Shown: positions 1-9,133, counted from the stretch's first letter. The stretch: DNA of 64,000 nt from Bacteroidota bacterium (GCA_027488835.1 JAIYAW010000001.1:124001-188000); one strand, 5' to 3'. Notes: generated from the sequence alone by a model not told the origin. A program made the numbers and translations.

Positions 1-1073
1 TGTACAACGGAAGCATACAAGGATTGGGTCCCCGATATTGCCCAAGTATAGAAGACAAGATAAATAGATTTGCAGAAAGAGAACGTCATCAAATATTTGT
101 AGAACCAGAAGGTTGGAATACCATTGAAATATATGTAAATGGTTTTAGCACTTCCCTACCCGATGAAATACAAGTAAGGGCGATGAGAGAAATACCTGGA
201 TTTGAACAAGTAAAAATATTTAGACCCGGTTACGCCATAGAATACGACTTTTTTCAACCTACACAATTAAAAGATACACTTGAAACCAAAGCCATAGAAA
301 ATTTATTCTTCGCTGGTCAAATCAATGGAACCACAGGTTATGAAGAAGCTGCAGCTCAAGGACTCATGGCAGGTATAAACGCGCATGCACATGCACAAGA
401 AAAAGAAACTTTGGTTCTTGGTAGAAATGAAGCATACATTGGGGTATTGATTGACGACCTCATTAATAAAGGTACAGAAGAACCTTACCGCATGTTTACC
501 TCGCGGGCTGAATATAGAATCTCATTGAGACAAGACAATGCTGATTTAAGATTGACACCAATAGGACACAGAATTGGCTTGGCATCAAACCAAAGAATGG
601 AAAGATTGAATTTGGTAAACGAAGAAGCAACACAAATTACAGAGCTACTACAAAAAGAAAGTATTGGCTTGGAGGAAGGTAAAATATATCTGCCACAATT
701 GACATCTGAAATCACAGAAAAAACAAAAGCAAGAAAAATATTATTGCGTCCAGAAATTACATTGAATGACATTCAAAAAATACCCCAATTCAATGTCATA
801 CAATCTTTTGACCTTGAATCAATTCAAAGATCAGAAATTAATATTAAATATTCAACCTACATTAAAAGAGAACAAGAACAAGCCGATAAACTAGTTCGTT
901 TAGAAAATATCAAAATACCTTTGAACTTTGACTATTCTAAATTACAATCCATGAGTATGGAGGCAAGAGAAAAACTTAAAAAAATACAACCAAGTACCAT
1001 CGCCCAGGCAAAACGCATTAGTGGTGTTTCTCCATCAGATATATCTGTACTTTTAATTCATTTCGGAAGATGA
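1..1073 (+). CDS. mnmG: MnmG (GidA) tRNA uridine-5-carboxymethylaminomethyl modification enzyme, 3' part
   Basis: Partial gene: the reading frame is open from the window edge (first complete codon at position 3) and the N-terminal FAD-binding part lies outside. The visible 356 residues correspond to the C-terminal half of a protein usually about 620 aa long. Seen: YNGSIQGLGPRYCPSIEDK, then PGYAIEYDFFQP, then FFAGQINGTTGYEEAAAQG, which are signature blocks of GidA/MnmG, followed by the helical C-terminal domain that contacts tRNA and MnmE. Known role: with MnmE it makes the (carboxymethyl)aminomethyl group at C5 of wobble U34 of certain tRNAs, using FAD and methylene-THF. The stop codon overlaps the next start by 4 bp (ATGA), so the two genes are probably co-transcribed. 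Confidence 0.95.
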   Translation, partial: YNGSIQGLGPRYCPSIEDKINRFAERERHQIFVEPEGWNTIEIYVNGFSTSLPDEIQVRAMREIPGFEQVKIFRPGYAIEYDFFQPTQLKDTLETKAIENLFFAGQINGTTGYEEAAAQGLMAGINAHAHAQEKETLVLGRNEAYIGVLIDDLINKGTEEPYRMFTSRAEYRISLRQDNADLRLTPIGHRIGLASNQRMERLNLVNEEATQITELLQKESIGLEEGKIYLPQLTSEITEKTKARKILLRPEITLNDIQKIPQFNVIQSFDLESIQRSEINIKYSTYIKREQEQADKLVRLENIKIPLNFDYSKLQSMSMEAREKLKKIQPSTIAQAKRISGVSPSDISVLLIHFGR

Positions 1074-2488
1074 TAAAAATTATTTCAAAAGGTTTCATCA
1101 TCACATCTCTTTTTATAAGATGTGCAAACCCTGTTGGACCAACAGGAGGAGATAAAGATGAAAAGTCCCCCGTTATACAAAAAGTAAAATTTGAAACTGT
1201 AAATCAAGAAAGAAACATCAGTATTGTATTTGATGAAAATATTAATACCAAAGGAGAAATCACAATTAGTCCCTACATCCAAAAACAAAACATATCTCTC
1301 AATAAATATAGAAACATATTAAATTTCACTGTTCCTATTAATACCAATTCAATTAGTTTGAATGATGTAATTACAGATGTAAATGAAAATAATTTAGGAA
1401 AGTATCCTTTTATAATCTTAGGTAAAGACAGTTTAAATTATATCATCAAATACCAGAGTCAGAATCCAACAAAAGATAAAATCAAAGGCTATTTTAAAAT
1501 TGATAGCTTATACTATCCGGGAAACAATAGCGACAAAGGAATCATTCAATTTGGAGGATTAAAAAATATAGATAGTCGAATAACTTTGTTCAACGATATT
1601 AATAATAACAATCAATACGACATCGAGGAGGACTATTACTTCCAGCAGATAAAATCAAATCAATTATACAAAAATTCAATTAAAGATACTACCTCAATAT
1701 TACTATATCCCCCATTAAAAAGAGAAATCAAAAGAGGAATCAATAAACAAGATTCATTGGCCATATATCTAGGTATACCAAAATCTATTTTGGATACAAT
1801 TAGAACACAAGAAAAAATATACATCGTAAATCATATTGATACAACTTTAATCAATTTGGAAGATACAGCTGAAATAGAAAATCAATTCAATAATAAAAAT
1901 ATAAAATTTAAAATAAGTCAAGTAAAGATTGAATTGCCACTTACTGGAAATATCAAATACAAGATTGCAATAAACGAAAAGGACACAATTATCAAAACTG
2001 AAAATACAATTGGATACATTCTGAATAAAAAAAGAAAGAATCAATATTATTTCTATTCAAAAGAGGAAACTAAAAAATACAAACTTTATAATACGCTTAA
2101 AAATACCAGTATTTATAGCAATCCATTTGAATTGAATATCCAAAAAGAAACAAAACAGTATATCAATTCGAAGAAAGATACCTTTTACAAAAATATAAAA
2201 TATAAAATTGGACTATTAAATATCAAGTTAAAAGATAAAAATAGCAGCAACCTTAAAATAAAAATCATCAATAGTAAAAATTACGTTCAGGTATTCATGA
2301 TGTTAACAGATCAAAACATCTACTTAGACCAAGATACCTATCATTATTTTATATGGGAAGACAGCAACAACAACAATGAAATGGATATATACATAGCTGA
2401 AGACGGCTTAAAAACTGAGAAAGTAAAGGTATATAATAAGGAAACGGCAATAAACGGGAAATTAGAGAACACAATTACTGTGGAATAA
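1070..2488 (+). CDS. Predicted lipoprotein with N-terminal Bacteroidota Ig-like domain
   Basis: 472 aa, starting inside the mnmG stop (ATGA). The N-terminus is a short hydrophobic stretch followed by FIRCANPVGPTGGDKDEKSP. The block C-A-x-P-x-G-P-T-G-G-x-K-D followed by xxPV is typical of Bacteroidota surface or periplasmic lipoproteins that begin with a bacterial Ig-like domain (about residues 30-120, including ISIVFDENI). Residue -1 to the proposed lipid-modified Cys18 is Arg, unusual for a lipobox. The rest is Lys/Asn/Ile-rich and not recognised; it has calcium-loop-like Asp/Asn stretches (DINNNNQYDIEEDY and DSNNNNEMDIYIAED). Family function is unknown. Cell-envelope anchoring is inferred. 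Confidence 0.75.
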   Translation: MIKIISKGFIITSLFIRCANPVGPTGGDKDEKSPVIQKVKFETVNQERNISIVFDENINTKGEITISPYIQKQNISLNKYRNILNFTVPINTNSISLNDVITDVNENNLGKYPFIILGKDSLNYIIKYQSQNPTKDKIKGYFKIDSLYYPGNNSDKGIIQFGGLKNIDSRITLFNDINNNNQYDIEEDYYFQQIKSNQLYKNSIKDTTSILLYPPLKREIKRGINKQDSLAIYLGIPKSILDTIRTQEKIYIVNHIDTTLINLEDTAEIENQFNNKNIKFKISQVKIELPLTGNIKYKIAINEKDTIIKTENTIGYILNKKRKNQYYFYSKEETKKYKLYNTLKNTSIYSNPFELNIQKETKQYINSKKDTFYKNIKYKIGLLNIKLKDKNSSNLKIKIINSKNYVQVFMMLTDQNIYLDQDTYHYFIWEDSNNNNEMDIYIAEDGLKTEKVKVYNKETAINGKLENTITVE

Positions 2489-2864
2489 CAGTAAAAAAGA
2501 TCAATTAGGTTTAGGATAATATTAATTTAACATTCATAATACTCAAACCAAAAATAACCAAATTCAAACGTGTTAATTTAGTTAATTCTATAGACCACAT
2601 TATGTATACTCAATGTAAAAAAGTTCACTAAAACAATATAACAAAGAATTTAATAAAATAAAGAAATTTAAAATATAAAATACTATATAATAATAGGTTA
2701 TAAAATAAAAAGAAACATTTATAATTCATTCAAAAAGAATTATCACCATATCCACAGAGCTATAATATATAATACATATTACATTTAAATGAAAGATATT
2801 AATTAATACTTTGGGCTGGGGAAAACCAATAATAGAAAATTTCACAATCATCAAAAGTGAATAT
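2489..2864. other. AT-rich intergenic region, no gene seen
   Basis: About 380 bp of very AT-rich DNA between the lipoprotein gene and pheS. I find no ORF with coding character, tRNA or strong hairpin. It lacks the GTTTATAA arrays that fill most other spacers of this end of the window. One 9-mer, ATATCCACA near 2748, is one mismatch from the DnaA-box consensus, but it is alone. The region ends in the pheS promoter. Confidence 0.6.
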
Positions 2865-2872
2865 TAGATTTG
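2865..2872 (+). promoter_or_regulatory. -7 box of the pheS promoter
   Basis: TAGATTTG fits the Bacteroidota -7 consensus TAnnTTTG and ends only 4 nt before the pheS ATG, so the predicted mRNA starts at or next to the start codon. There is no Shine-Dalgarno site between them. Confidence 0.6.
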
Positions 2873-2876
2873 TACC

Positions 2877-3887
2877 ATGATTCAGAATATTGAAACAATA
2901 ACCCAAGAAGTAAATGATTTTATAATTGAAAATGCAGAAGCGTTGGAATTGTATCGTTTGAAATTCTTAAGTCGTAAGGGAAGTATTTCTGAATTGTTCG
3001 AAGTATTTAAGGAATTGCCAGGAATTGAAAAGAAAGATATTGGCAAACCTTTGAATATTCTAAAAAGTTTGGCTGAAGAAAAATTTACAACTTTCAAAGA
3101 ACAGTTTGAAAATAGCGCAGTCGATTTATCAGCATCGGTTGACACTACCCTTCCTGTTTATCAAAACGAGTTGGGAAGTTTTCATCCGTTAAAAATTGTA
3201 GAAAATGAATTGGTAGATATTTTTAATTCTTTGGGATTCGATTTAAGTGAAGGACCAGAAATTGAAGACGACCATCATAATTTTGGTGCATTGAATTTTG
3301 CCGAAGATCATCCTGCGAGAGATATGCAAGATACTTTTTTCATTGGTGAGAATGTATTGAGAACCCATACAAGCAGTGTTCAAATTAGAGAGATGGAAAG
3401 AAACGAACCACCGTTTCGTTTGATTATGCCAGGTAGAGTATATAGAAATGAAGCGGTTAGTTCAAGAAGCAATTGTTTTTTCCATCAAATAGAAGGATTG
3501 TACGTTGATAAAAATGTAACGTTTGCCGATTTAAAGCAGACTCTGTACTATTTTGTGCAGCAGTTTTTTGGGGAGGGAACAAAAATTAGATTCAGATCAA
3601 GTTATTTTCCATTTACTGAGCCAAGTGCAGAAATGGATATTTGGGCTGGTACGGAAACTGAAGAAAATAAAAGACTTACAAAAGGCACTGGATGGCTTGA
3701 AGTTCTAGGTTGTGGAATGGTGCACCCAAATGTATTAAAAGCGTGTAATATCGATCCTGAAGTATATACAGGGTTCGCTTTTGGTATGGGTATGGATAGA
3801 ATCACCATGTTGAAATATGGAATCAACGATATTCGTGATCTTTTCGTAAACGACACAAGGATGTTATCGCAATTCAAAGGTGTGTAA
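2877..3887 (+). CDS. pheS: Phenylalanyl-tRNA synthetase alpha subunit
   Basis: 336 aa, the usual length. Catalytic subunit of the (alpha-beta)2 class II synthetase that charges tRNA-Phe in the cytoplasm. Seen: N-terminal coiled coil (about 1-85), class II motif 2 around residues 186-207 (GRVYRNEAVSSRSNCFFHQ), and motif 3 near the C-terminus (FAFGMGMDRITMLKYGI, then DIRDLF). The start is fixed by the -7 box 4 nt upstream. The gene is not next to pheT, which lies about 59 kb downstream on the same strand. Confidence 0.97.
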   Translation: MIQNIETITQEVNDFIIENAEALELYRLKFLSRKGSISELFEVFKELPGIEKKDIGKPLNILKSLAEEKFTTFKEQFENSAVDLSASVDTTLPVYQNELGSFHPLKIVENELVDIFNSLGFDLSEGPEIEDDHHNFGALNFAEDHPARDMQDTFFIGENVLRTHTSSVQIREMERNEPPFRLIMPGRVYRNEAVSSRSNCFFHQIEGLYVDKNVTFADLKQTLYYFVQQFFGEGTKIRFRSSYFPFTEPSAEMDIWAGTETEENKRLTKGTGWLEVLGCGMVHPNVLKACNIDPEVYTGFAFGMGMDRITMLKYGINDIRDLFVNDTRMLSQFKGV

Positions 3888-3890
3888 TGC

Positions 3891-4030
3891 TAAAGTTTAT
3901 AAAGGTTTAGACTTAGTTTGGAATTCAAAGGTTTATAAGAGTTTATGAAAGTTTATAAAGGTTTAGACTTAGTTGGAATGGTAACGTTTATAAGAGTTTA
4001 TAAAAGTTTATGAGGGTTTAGTTTTATTTA
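3891..4030 (+). repeat. GTTTATAA decamer array downstream of pheS
   Basis: Tandem and near-tandem copies of a 10-bp unit (GTTTATAArn and variants GTTTATGA, GTTTAGAC). A unit of about 28 bp, GTTTATAAAGGTTTAGACTT plus AGTTTGGAAT, occurs at 3893 and again at 3951, so the array has itself been partly duplicated. All copies point in the same direction as the upstream gene. No coding potential. Confidence 0.85.
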
Positions 4031-4054
4031 TAGTTATAACAAATTTTAGCTGAC

Positions 4055-4819
4055 ATGATATATTTTGCAAGTGACTTTCATTTAGGTATGCCTCAAGGGG
4101 AAATTTCTAAAGTGAGAGAAAAAAAAATTTGTGATTGGTTAGAAAAAATTTCTGCCGATGCGAATGAAATATATTTGTTGGGTGATTTGTTTGATTTTTG
4201 GTTCGAATACAAAACTGTAGTTCCACGTGGTTACGTTCGGTTTTTAGGAAAACTGGCTGAACTAACCGATAAAGGAATTAAAATATTTGTTTGCGTTGGA
4301 AATCACGATTTGTGGATGCGCGAATATTTGGAGGATGAATGTGGAGTGGAAATTTTCAGAGATCCGATGATCAAAAAATTTGGAACAAAGAATTTTTATA
4401 TTCATCACGGTGATGGTTTGGGTCCTGGTGATAACGGTTATAAATTTTTGAAGAAAATTTTTCTTTCACCAATCAATCATTTTCTATTTGCAAGGTTGCA
4501 TCCAAATTTTGGTTTTAAGTTAGCAAACGGTTTTAGTAAGAAAAGCAGATTGTCTCAACCAGAGTCTGAAAAGAGCTATCAAGGGACCGATAATGAGTAC
4601 CTAACACAGCATTGTTTAGAAATATTAAAATCTCAGGCAATTGATTTTTTCATTTTTGGACATAGACATTTGAAAATCAATGTAGAATTGGATAATCCTA
4701 ATCCGCTTACGCAAAACGATTCTCATGAAAAATCACGCTATATTAACCTAGGAGAGTGGTTTTCCGGTGGCGGTTATGCAAAATTTGACGGGAACCATTT
4801 ATTTTATTTCAATTTGTAA
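4055..4819 (+). CDS. UDP-2,3-diacylglucosamine diphosphatase (LpxH-like metallophosphoesterase)
   Basis: 254 aa. Calcineurin-type metallophosphoesterase with all metal-ligand blocks in order: DFHLG (D7, H9), GDLFDFW (D44), GNHD (N83, H84), HHGDG (H117/H118) and GHRH (202-205). The arrangement and length match LpxH and related Bacteroidota enzymes that cleave UDP-2,3-diacylglucosamine to lipid X in lipid A synthesis at the inner face of the inner membrane. Single gene, closed by a bidirectional terminator shared with the convergent gene. Other UDP-sugar hydrolases of the same fold cannot be excluded, so no gene symbol is given. Confidence 0.85.
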   Translation: MIYFASDFHLGMPQGEISKVREKKICDWLEKISADANEIYLLGDLFDFWFEYKTVVPRGYVRFLGKLAELTDKGIKIFVCVGNHDLWMREYLEDECGVEIFRDPMIKKFGTKNFYIHHGDGLGPGDNGYKFLKKIFLSPINHFLFARLHPNFGFKLANGFSKKSRLSQPESEKSYQGTDNEYLTQHCLEILKSQAIDFFIFGHRHLKINVELDNPNPLTQNDSHEKSRYINLGEWFSGGGYAKFDGNHLFYFNL

Positions 4820-4875
4820 AATTCCCATATTTTTTATACTGAGGGATTAATATTTTTCAAAAAACAAATAACAAA

Positions 4876-4904
4876 AAAAGGCCTGTCTAATGAACAGGCC
4901 TTTT
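4876..4904. terminator. Bidirectional intrinsic terminator
   Basis: Perfect 11-bp inverted repeat AAAAGGCCTGT / ACAGGCCTTTT with a 7-nt loop between the convergent lpxH-like gene and the 198-codon reverse-strand ORF. A-tract on one side and T-tract on the other allow termination in both directions. Confidence 0.9.
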
Positions 4905-4923
4905 GAATATTTATAATTAAAGA

Positions 4924-5487
4924 TTAATAGAATTTTATATCATCAAATGTACCTTCAGTGATTTTGTAATCAGGCAATCCTTGTCCTGCAGGAGCAAGCA
5001 TAGTGATTGTGTAAACACCAGAAACCAATTTATTTACTTCATCAACCTTGGTTAAAGTTACTGAGTAAGTAGTCGTGTATCCCATTACAATTGTAAACAA
5101 TGTGTTGAGGTCACTTTTTGGTAAATACAAAGCACCATCTGCAGCTTGAATACTGAAAGTACCAGTATAAGTACCTGTTTTTTGTGGTGTCAATACCAAT
5201 ACCATACCAAGATTAGAAGTATCAGAACCGGTAATTTTCATTCCTTGAATAGACAATTCTCCTTTTTCAAGAGTTGCTACAGTACCGTAAGATGTATCGG
5301 TTGGAGTAATGAACATCTTGCTAGCTGGCTCACTTTGCCAAGCTGTTCCATTTACTTTACATTTTAAAACACCAGTTGAATTTGTAGGCGTTGTAGTTGT
5401 TGTTTTAACTGGTTCTTTAGTACAGCTTGCAACAAATAATGTCCCTGCTACTGCGGTCATTAACAAAATATTTTTAAATGTTTTCAT
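4924..5487 (-). CDS. Small lipoprotein, DUF6252-like
   Basis: 187 aa when started at the Met at 5487. An in-frame upstream start at 5520 gives 11 extra residues that run across the putative promoter, and the later Met begins a clean signal: MKTFKNILLMTAVAGTLFVA, then SC with lipobox residues V-A-S-C. It is followed by a Thr-rich linker (TTTTTPTNSTG) and a domain starting KCKVNGTAWQSEPA, which resembles small Bacteroidota lipoproteins of the DUF6252 type (opening VNGxxW). Function unknown. A -7-like TATATTTG lies on the reverse strand at about 5502-5509. Likely exported and lipid-anchored. Confidence 0.7.
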   Translation of the reverse strand: MKTFKNILLMTAVAGTLFVASCTKEPVKTTTTTPTNSTGVLKCKVNGTAWQSEPASKMFITPTDTSYGTVATLEKGELSIQGMKITGSDTSNLGMVLVLTPQKTGTYTGTFSIQAADGALYLPKSDLNTLFTIVMGYTTTYSVTLTKVDEVNKLVSGVYTITMLAPAGQGLPDYKITEGTFDDIKFY

Positions 5488-5581
5488 AGTTTTCTTTTTA
5501 CAAATATACATAATTGACAATAAAGTTACATTTCAAAAAAATATTTTGGGGGATAGTTACGTCTTAGTTGTATTGAGAGCG

Positions 5582-5615
5582 TTTGGTAGTTGTAGCAATC
5601 AAAATGGTACAATTG
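5582..5615 (+). promoter_or_regulatory. Promoter candidate for the 34-aa ORF
   Basis: TTTG at 5582-5585 and TACAATTG at 5608-5615 (one mismatch to TAnnTTTG), with a 22-nt spacer. The following leader of about 29 nt contains a purine-rich AAAGGAG 7 nt before the ATG, a rare recognisable Shine-Dalgarno site in this window. Confidence 0.45.
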
Positions 5616-5644
5616 TTGAAGCATTAAATAAAAGGAGAACCGTT

Positions 5645-5749
5645 ATGAAAAACAAGGCAAAACAAGAAGCACAAGAAAAACAGGCACCCGTTTCAGAGCC
5701 AAACAGAAAAAGTGGTAACGGTTTTATTCAGAAAGCAGCAGGACTTTAG
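5645..5749 (+). CDS. Small basic protein, 34 aa, unknown
   Basis: ATG at 5645 preceded by AAAGGAG at ideal spacing and by a promoter-like pair. The product is hydrophilic and rich in Lys, Gln and Glu (MKNKAKQEAQEKQAPVSEPN onward), ending GFIQKAAGL. No membrane segment and no family recognised. The stop is 1 nt from the convergent prfA stop. It could be a genuine small protein. Its frame is also open further upstream, but that part reads antisense to the lipoprotein gene and is not believable. Confidence 0.45.
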   Translation: MKNKAKQEAQEKQAPVSEPNRKSGNGFIQKAAGL

Positions 5750-5750
5750 G

Positions 5751-6824
5751 TTAATTTTGATTTTCTGCTTTTAATCTTTCGGCGTTTTCTGCTACCATTA
5801 AGGCTTGCATAATTTCGTCGATATCGCCGTTCATAATTGCGGGTAAATTATACAATGTTAACCCAATACGGTGATCCGTAACCCTTCCTTGAGGATAATT
5901 ATACGTCCTAACTTTAGCGCTTCTATCGCCAGTTGAAACCAGGGTTTTTCTGCGTGAAGAAATGGCTTCAAGGTGTTTATTCAATTCAATTTCGTAGAGT
6001 TTATTGCGAAGCATTTTCATTGCTTTTTCTCTGTTACCCAGCTGGTTTCGTTCGGTTTGACAGATAACCACCATTCCAGACGGAATGTGGGTAAGCATTA
6101 CTTTGGTTTCAACTTTATTTACATTCTGACCACCGGCACCACCACTTCGAGAGGTTTCCATTTTCACGTCGGCGTCGCGGAGTTGGAAATCAACTTCTTC
6201 GGCTTCGGGCATCACCACAACGGTTGCTGCAGAAGTATGAATACGCCCTTGACTTTCGGTTGCTGGCACACGTTGAACGCGGTGAACGCCACTTTCGTAT
6301 TTCAGAGCACCGTAGGCACCTGGCTCGGTTACTTCCATCACAATTTTGGAATAGCCACCCATTGAACCTTCCATTTCTTCACCGATTTCTGTTTTCCAAC
6401 CTTTTTTGTCGCAGTACCTTTGGTACATTCTATATAAGTCGCCGGCAAATATTGAAGCTTCATCGCCGCCTGTACCAGAGCGGATTTCAATAACACAATT
6501 TTTAGCATCTTCAGGATCTTTGGGAAGCATTTGAAAGCGAATTTTCTCTTCCAATGGTCCTATTTTTTCTTCTAAAGATTCTAATTCTTCCTTAGCCATC
6601 TCACGCATTTCTTTGTCTTTCTCATTCTTGAGAATGTCACGGGCTTCGGCAATTCCTTCAGTAATTTGTTTGTACTCAAAATACGAATTAACTATTTCTT
6701 CCAAGTCTTTGTATTCTTTGTTCAATTTGGTAAATCGTTTCATATCAGAAGAAACCTCAGAGCTACTGAGTAGCAATTCAATTTCTTTGTAATGTGCGTG
6801 AACCGCTTCGAGTTTTGAAAGCAT
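5751..6824 (-). CDS. prfA: Peptide chain release factor 1
   Basis: 357 aa, full length. Reads UAA/UAG stop codons and triggers peptidyl-tRNA hydrolysis on the ribosome. Seen: N-terminal helical domain (1-100), the PAT codon-recognition tripeptide at 187-189 within [12 protein letters not shown], which distinguishes RF1 from RF2 (SPF), and the GGQ motif at 231-233 in [14 protein letters not shown], whose Gln is normally methylated by PrmC. Start fixed by a reverse-strand -7 box 5 nt upstream. Confidence 0.97.
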   Translation of the reverse strand: MLSKLEAVHAHYKEIELLLSSSEVSSDMKRFTKLNKEYKDLEEIVNSYFEYKQITEGIAEARDILKNEKDKEMREMAKEELESLEEKIGPLEEKIRFQMLPKDPEDAKNCVIEIRSGTGGDEASIFAGDLYRMYQRYCDKKGWKTEIGEEMEGSMGGYSKIVMEVTEPGAYGALKYESGVHRVQRVPATESQGRIHTSAATVVVMPEAEEVDFQLRDADVKMETSRSGGAGGQNVNKVETKVMLTHIPSGMVVICQTERNQLGNREKAMKMLRNKLYEIELNKHLEAISSRRKTLVSTGDRSAKVRTYNYPQGRVTDHRIGLTLYNLPAIMNGDIDEIMQALMVAENAERLKAENQN

Positions 6825-6829
6825 TGGAG

Positions 6830-6837
6830 CAAAATTA
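6830..6837 (-). promoter_or_regulatory. -7 box of the prfA promoter
   Basis: On the reverse strand TAATTTTG fits TAnnTTTG and ends 5 nt before the prfA ATG: a leaderless or near-leaderless transcript is predicted. Confidence 0.55.
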
Positions 6838-7187
6838 AGGAATTCTAACGAATTCCAGGTTTATATGTGTTTATAAAGGTTTATGAGGGTTTAGTTTGGG
6901 CGGTAACTTAATTCCTTTAAGTTTGAAGGAATTTTAGGGTTTATAAAGGTTTATAAAAGTTTATGAGGGTTTAGTTTTGGTAGTTAGTTACCTAGAATTA
7001 AACAGTTGCAGCCGTAAATGCGTTTAGGGGCTGCGCCATTTAGGGTTAAATCAAATTTAAAAACCGTTTCCAAACGAGCGAAGCTCTTCTAAACCAAAAA
7101 GGGATTAGACAGGTTATCCCGAAAGCTTTCGGGAGGGTTAGACAGATTAGACGGATATTTTGGGTGGGTGCATAAACAAAGTTTTTG
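6838..7187 (+). repeat. Repeat-filled spacer between prfA and rpoN
   Basis: About 350 bp without a gene. Two GTTTATAA decamer arrays (6858-6893 and 6938-6975), a GCAGCC/GGCTGC hairpin at about 7005-7032, the mini-hairpin GAGC-GAA-GCTC at 7076-7086 followed by TTCTAAAC, and the perfect palindrome CCCGAAAGCTTTCGGG at 7118-7133. The decamers read GTTTATAA on the + strand, that is TTATAAAC toward the prfA start. Confidence 0.8.
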
Positions 7188-7195
7188 TATCTTTG
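7188..7195 (+). promoter_or_regulatory. -7 box of the rpoN promoter
   Basis: TATCTTTG, an exact TAnnTTTG, 10 nt before the rpoN ATG. A T-rich TTTG 25 nt upstream is a poor -33 candidate. Confidence 0.6.
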
Positions 7196-7205
7196 ATGTG
7201 TTATT

Positions 7206-8675
7206 ATGGCGTTAAGTCAATCTCAAATACTGTCACAGCAGCAACGGTTATCTCCGCAGCAGATACAGTTTATTAAACTGTTGCAAATGAGTACGCTCGA
7301 TTTTGAAGAGAAACTTGATGAGGAATTACTCGATAATCCAGCGCTTGAAAAAAGCGATACCGAAATGGATTATTCAGACAATACCATTGATATAAACGAA
7401 AGTAAATCAGACGAATGGGATTCTGATTATCAGAATGATATTGATGTAGAGGAGATTATGAGGGCCAGTGGAAATGATGATGAATATTCAACATTTACTA
7501 TGGGCGAAGATTACTCCAACGAAGATCAAAAAGAAATGCCGATGGCTGCGCAGTCGTCGTTTCAAGAGTTTTTATTGGAACAAGCAAGGGCAACTTTTTT
7601 TGATGAACACGACTTTATGCTCGCTTTTCATTTGATTAATTCTATTGAGGAAGATGGTTATTTGCGTAGAGAGTTGAGGAGCATTGTCAATGACCTTGCA
7701 TTCAATGAGAACATTCAAACCACTGAAGATAGATTGGAGAGAATTTTGATTAAAATTCAAAACTTTGATCCTCCAGGAATTGGTGCCAGAGACCTTCAAG
7801 AGTGTTTGTTATTGCAATTGTATAAAAAAGATTACGGTGATAGTGAATCCATTACGTTGGCAGAAAAGATTATTTCTGAACAAATGGAGGCATTCAGTAA
7901 AAAACATTACGACAAAATTACCAAGTCCCTTAAAATCACAGATGAGCAGCTTCGCAGCGCCATCAATGAAATTATCCGATTGAACCCGAAACCCGGTGAG
8001 TCAAACAGTGGCAGTGTGAAAACGCAATATATTGTTCCAGACTTTACTGTGGTTGCCGATGATGGAATTTTAACCGTTACTCTAAATTCTAGAAACGCTC
8101 CCGAACTAAAGCTTAGTGCCGCCTATTCAGATACTTTAAAAACCTACGAAGAAGCAAATGTGAAAGATCAGCAACTGAAAGATGCTGTTCAATATATCAA
8201 ACAGAAATTGGATGGTGCTCGCTGGTTTATTGATAGTGTAAAACAAAGGCACCATACGCTTTTGAGTACCATGGAAGCCATTGTGAAACGCCAAAAAGAA
8301 TTCTTCTTGGAAGGCGATGATACCTATTTGAGGCCTATGATTTTGAAGGATATAGCAACAGAAGTGGGACTAGACATCAGTACCATTTCGAGGGTGGCCA
8401 ATTCAAAATATGTAGAAACAGATTTTGGCATTTTTCCGCTAAAACATTTCTTCTCTGAGGGATTGTCGAACGAAGATGGCGAAGAAATTAGCAATAGAGA
8501 AATTAAAAAGATTTTAGAAAATGCCATTAATGCCGAAAACAAAGCGAAGCCCCTAACCGACGAAGCTTTGATGGAATTATTGAAGGAAAAAGGATATTTG
8601 ATTGCCAGAAGGACAGTTGCGAAGTATAGGGAGCAATTGAATATTCCTGTCGCAAGGCTTAGAAAATTACTTTAA
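7206..8675 (+). CDS. rpoN: RNA polymerase sigma-54 factor
   Basis: 489 aa. Sigma-54 directs RNA polymerase to -24/-12 promoters and needs an AAA+ enhancer-binding activator. Seen: Gln-rich region I (ALSQSQILSQQQRLSPQQIQ), acidic region II (about 45-110), core-binding domain, the HTH around DISTISRVANSKYVETDFG, and the RpoN box ARRTVAKYRE at 467-476 near the C-terminus. Complete and normal in length. I see no sigma-54 activator in the window and no convincing -24/-12 promoter. Confidence 0.96.
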   Translation: MALSQSQILSQQQRLSPQQIQFIKLLQMSTLDFEEKLDEELLDNPALEKSDTEMDYSDNTIDINESKSDEWDSDYQNDIDVEEIMRASGNDDEYSTFTMGEDYSNEDQKEMPMAAQSSFQEFLLEQARATFFDEHDFMLAFHLINSIEEDGYLRRELRSIVNDLAFNENIQTTEDRLERILIKIQNFDPPGIGARDLQECLLLQLYKKDYGDSESITLAEKIISEQMEAFSKKHYDKITKSLKITDEQLRSAINEIIRLNPKPGESNSGSVKTQYIVPDFTVVADDGILTVTLNSRNAPELKLSAAYSDTLKTYEEANVKDQQLKDAVQYIKQKLDGARWFIDSVKQRHHTLLSTMEAIVKRQKEFFLEGDDTYLRPMILKDIATEVGLDISTISRVANSKYVETDFGIFPLKHFFSEGLSNEDGEEISNREIKKILENAINAENKAKPLTDEALMELLKEKGYLIARRTVAKYREQLNIPVARLRKLL

Positions 8676-8696
8676 TTTTTTGGAAAAAAATTAAAA

Positions 8697-8757
8697 GGGT
8701 TATGAAGGTTTATAAGCGTTTATGAAAGTTTATAACTAATAGGTTTATAAGGGTTAA
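8697..8757 (+). repeat. GTTTATAA decamer array, rpoN-rbfA spacer
   Basis: About five imperfect decamers (GGTTTATAAG, CGTTTATGAA, AGTTTATAAC, GGTTTATAAG) in forward orientation after the rpoN stop. Confidence 0.8.
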
Positions 8758-8770
8758 AAGAAAAAAGAAC

Positions 8771-9133
8771 ATGGGATTAAGACAAGAAAAATTTGCAAAA
8801 CAGATTCAGCGCGATTTGGCTGAGTTAATGACATTACACCGAAACGAGTGGTTGGGTGGAACCTTTGTTACCATGTCGAATGTGTTGGTGAGTCCAGACT
8901 TGAGCTACGTAAAGGTCTATTTGAGTTTGTTTAATATTGTGAATAGGAAAGATGTATTAAAGCATTTGAACACAGTGGTTGACAGAGAAATACGCCATGA
9001 AATTGCCAAGAAAATTAAAAACAACGTGAAGAAAATTCCTGAAATAAGGTTCTATGAAGACGACACTTTGGATTATGTGAGCAAAATGGATGATTTATTC
9101 ACGAAAATAAACAACGAAAACAAAGATTCTTGA
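8771..9133 (+). CDS. rbfA: Ribosome-binding factor A
   Basis: 120 aa, usual length. Late 30S maturation factor binding 17S/16S rRNA near helix 1; single KH-like domain. The opening MGLRQEKFAKQIQRDLAELM and the central VSPDLSYVKVYLSLF are family-typical, as is the C-terminal RFYEDDTLDYVSKMDDLF. First gene of a compact rbfA - permease - pth run (4-bp overlap, then 1-bp gap). Confidence 0.93.
   Translation: MGLRQEKFAKQIQRDLAELMTLHRNEWLGGTFVTMSNVLVSPDLSYVKVYLSLFNIVNRKDVLKHLNTVVDREIRHEIAKKIKNNVKKIPEIRFYEDDTLDYVSKMDDLFTKINNENKDS

Noticed and set aside
2740-2770. Possible replication origin near mnmG (ATATCCACA, AT-rich region); also TTATTCACA at 19145.
   Set aside because: Only single DnaA-box-like 9-mers, no cluster, no dnaA or parAB nearby, and linkage of gidA to oriC is not a rule in Bacteroidota.
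5146-5749. Longer + strand reading frames across 5146-5749.
   Set aside because: They are antisense to the reverse-strand lipoprotein gene; only the last 34 codons have a ribosome binding site of their own.
6224-6493. Open + strand frames inside prfA.
   Set aside because: Mirror of a conserved gene, no family features, no promoter or binding site.
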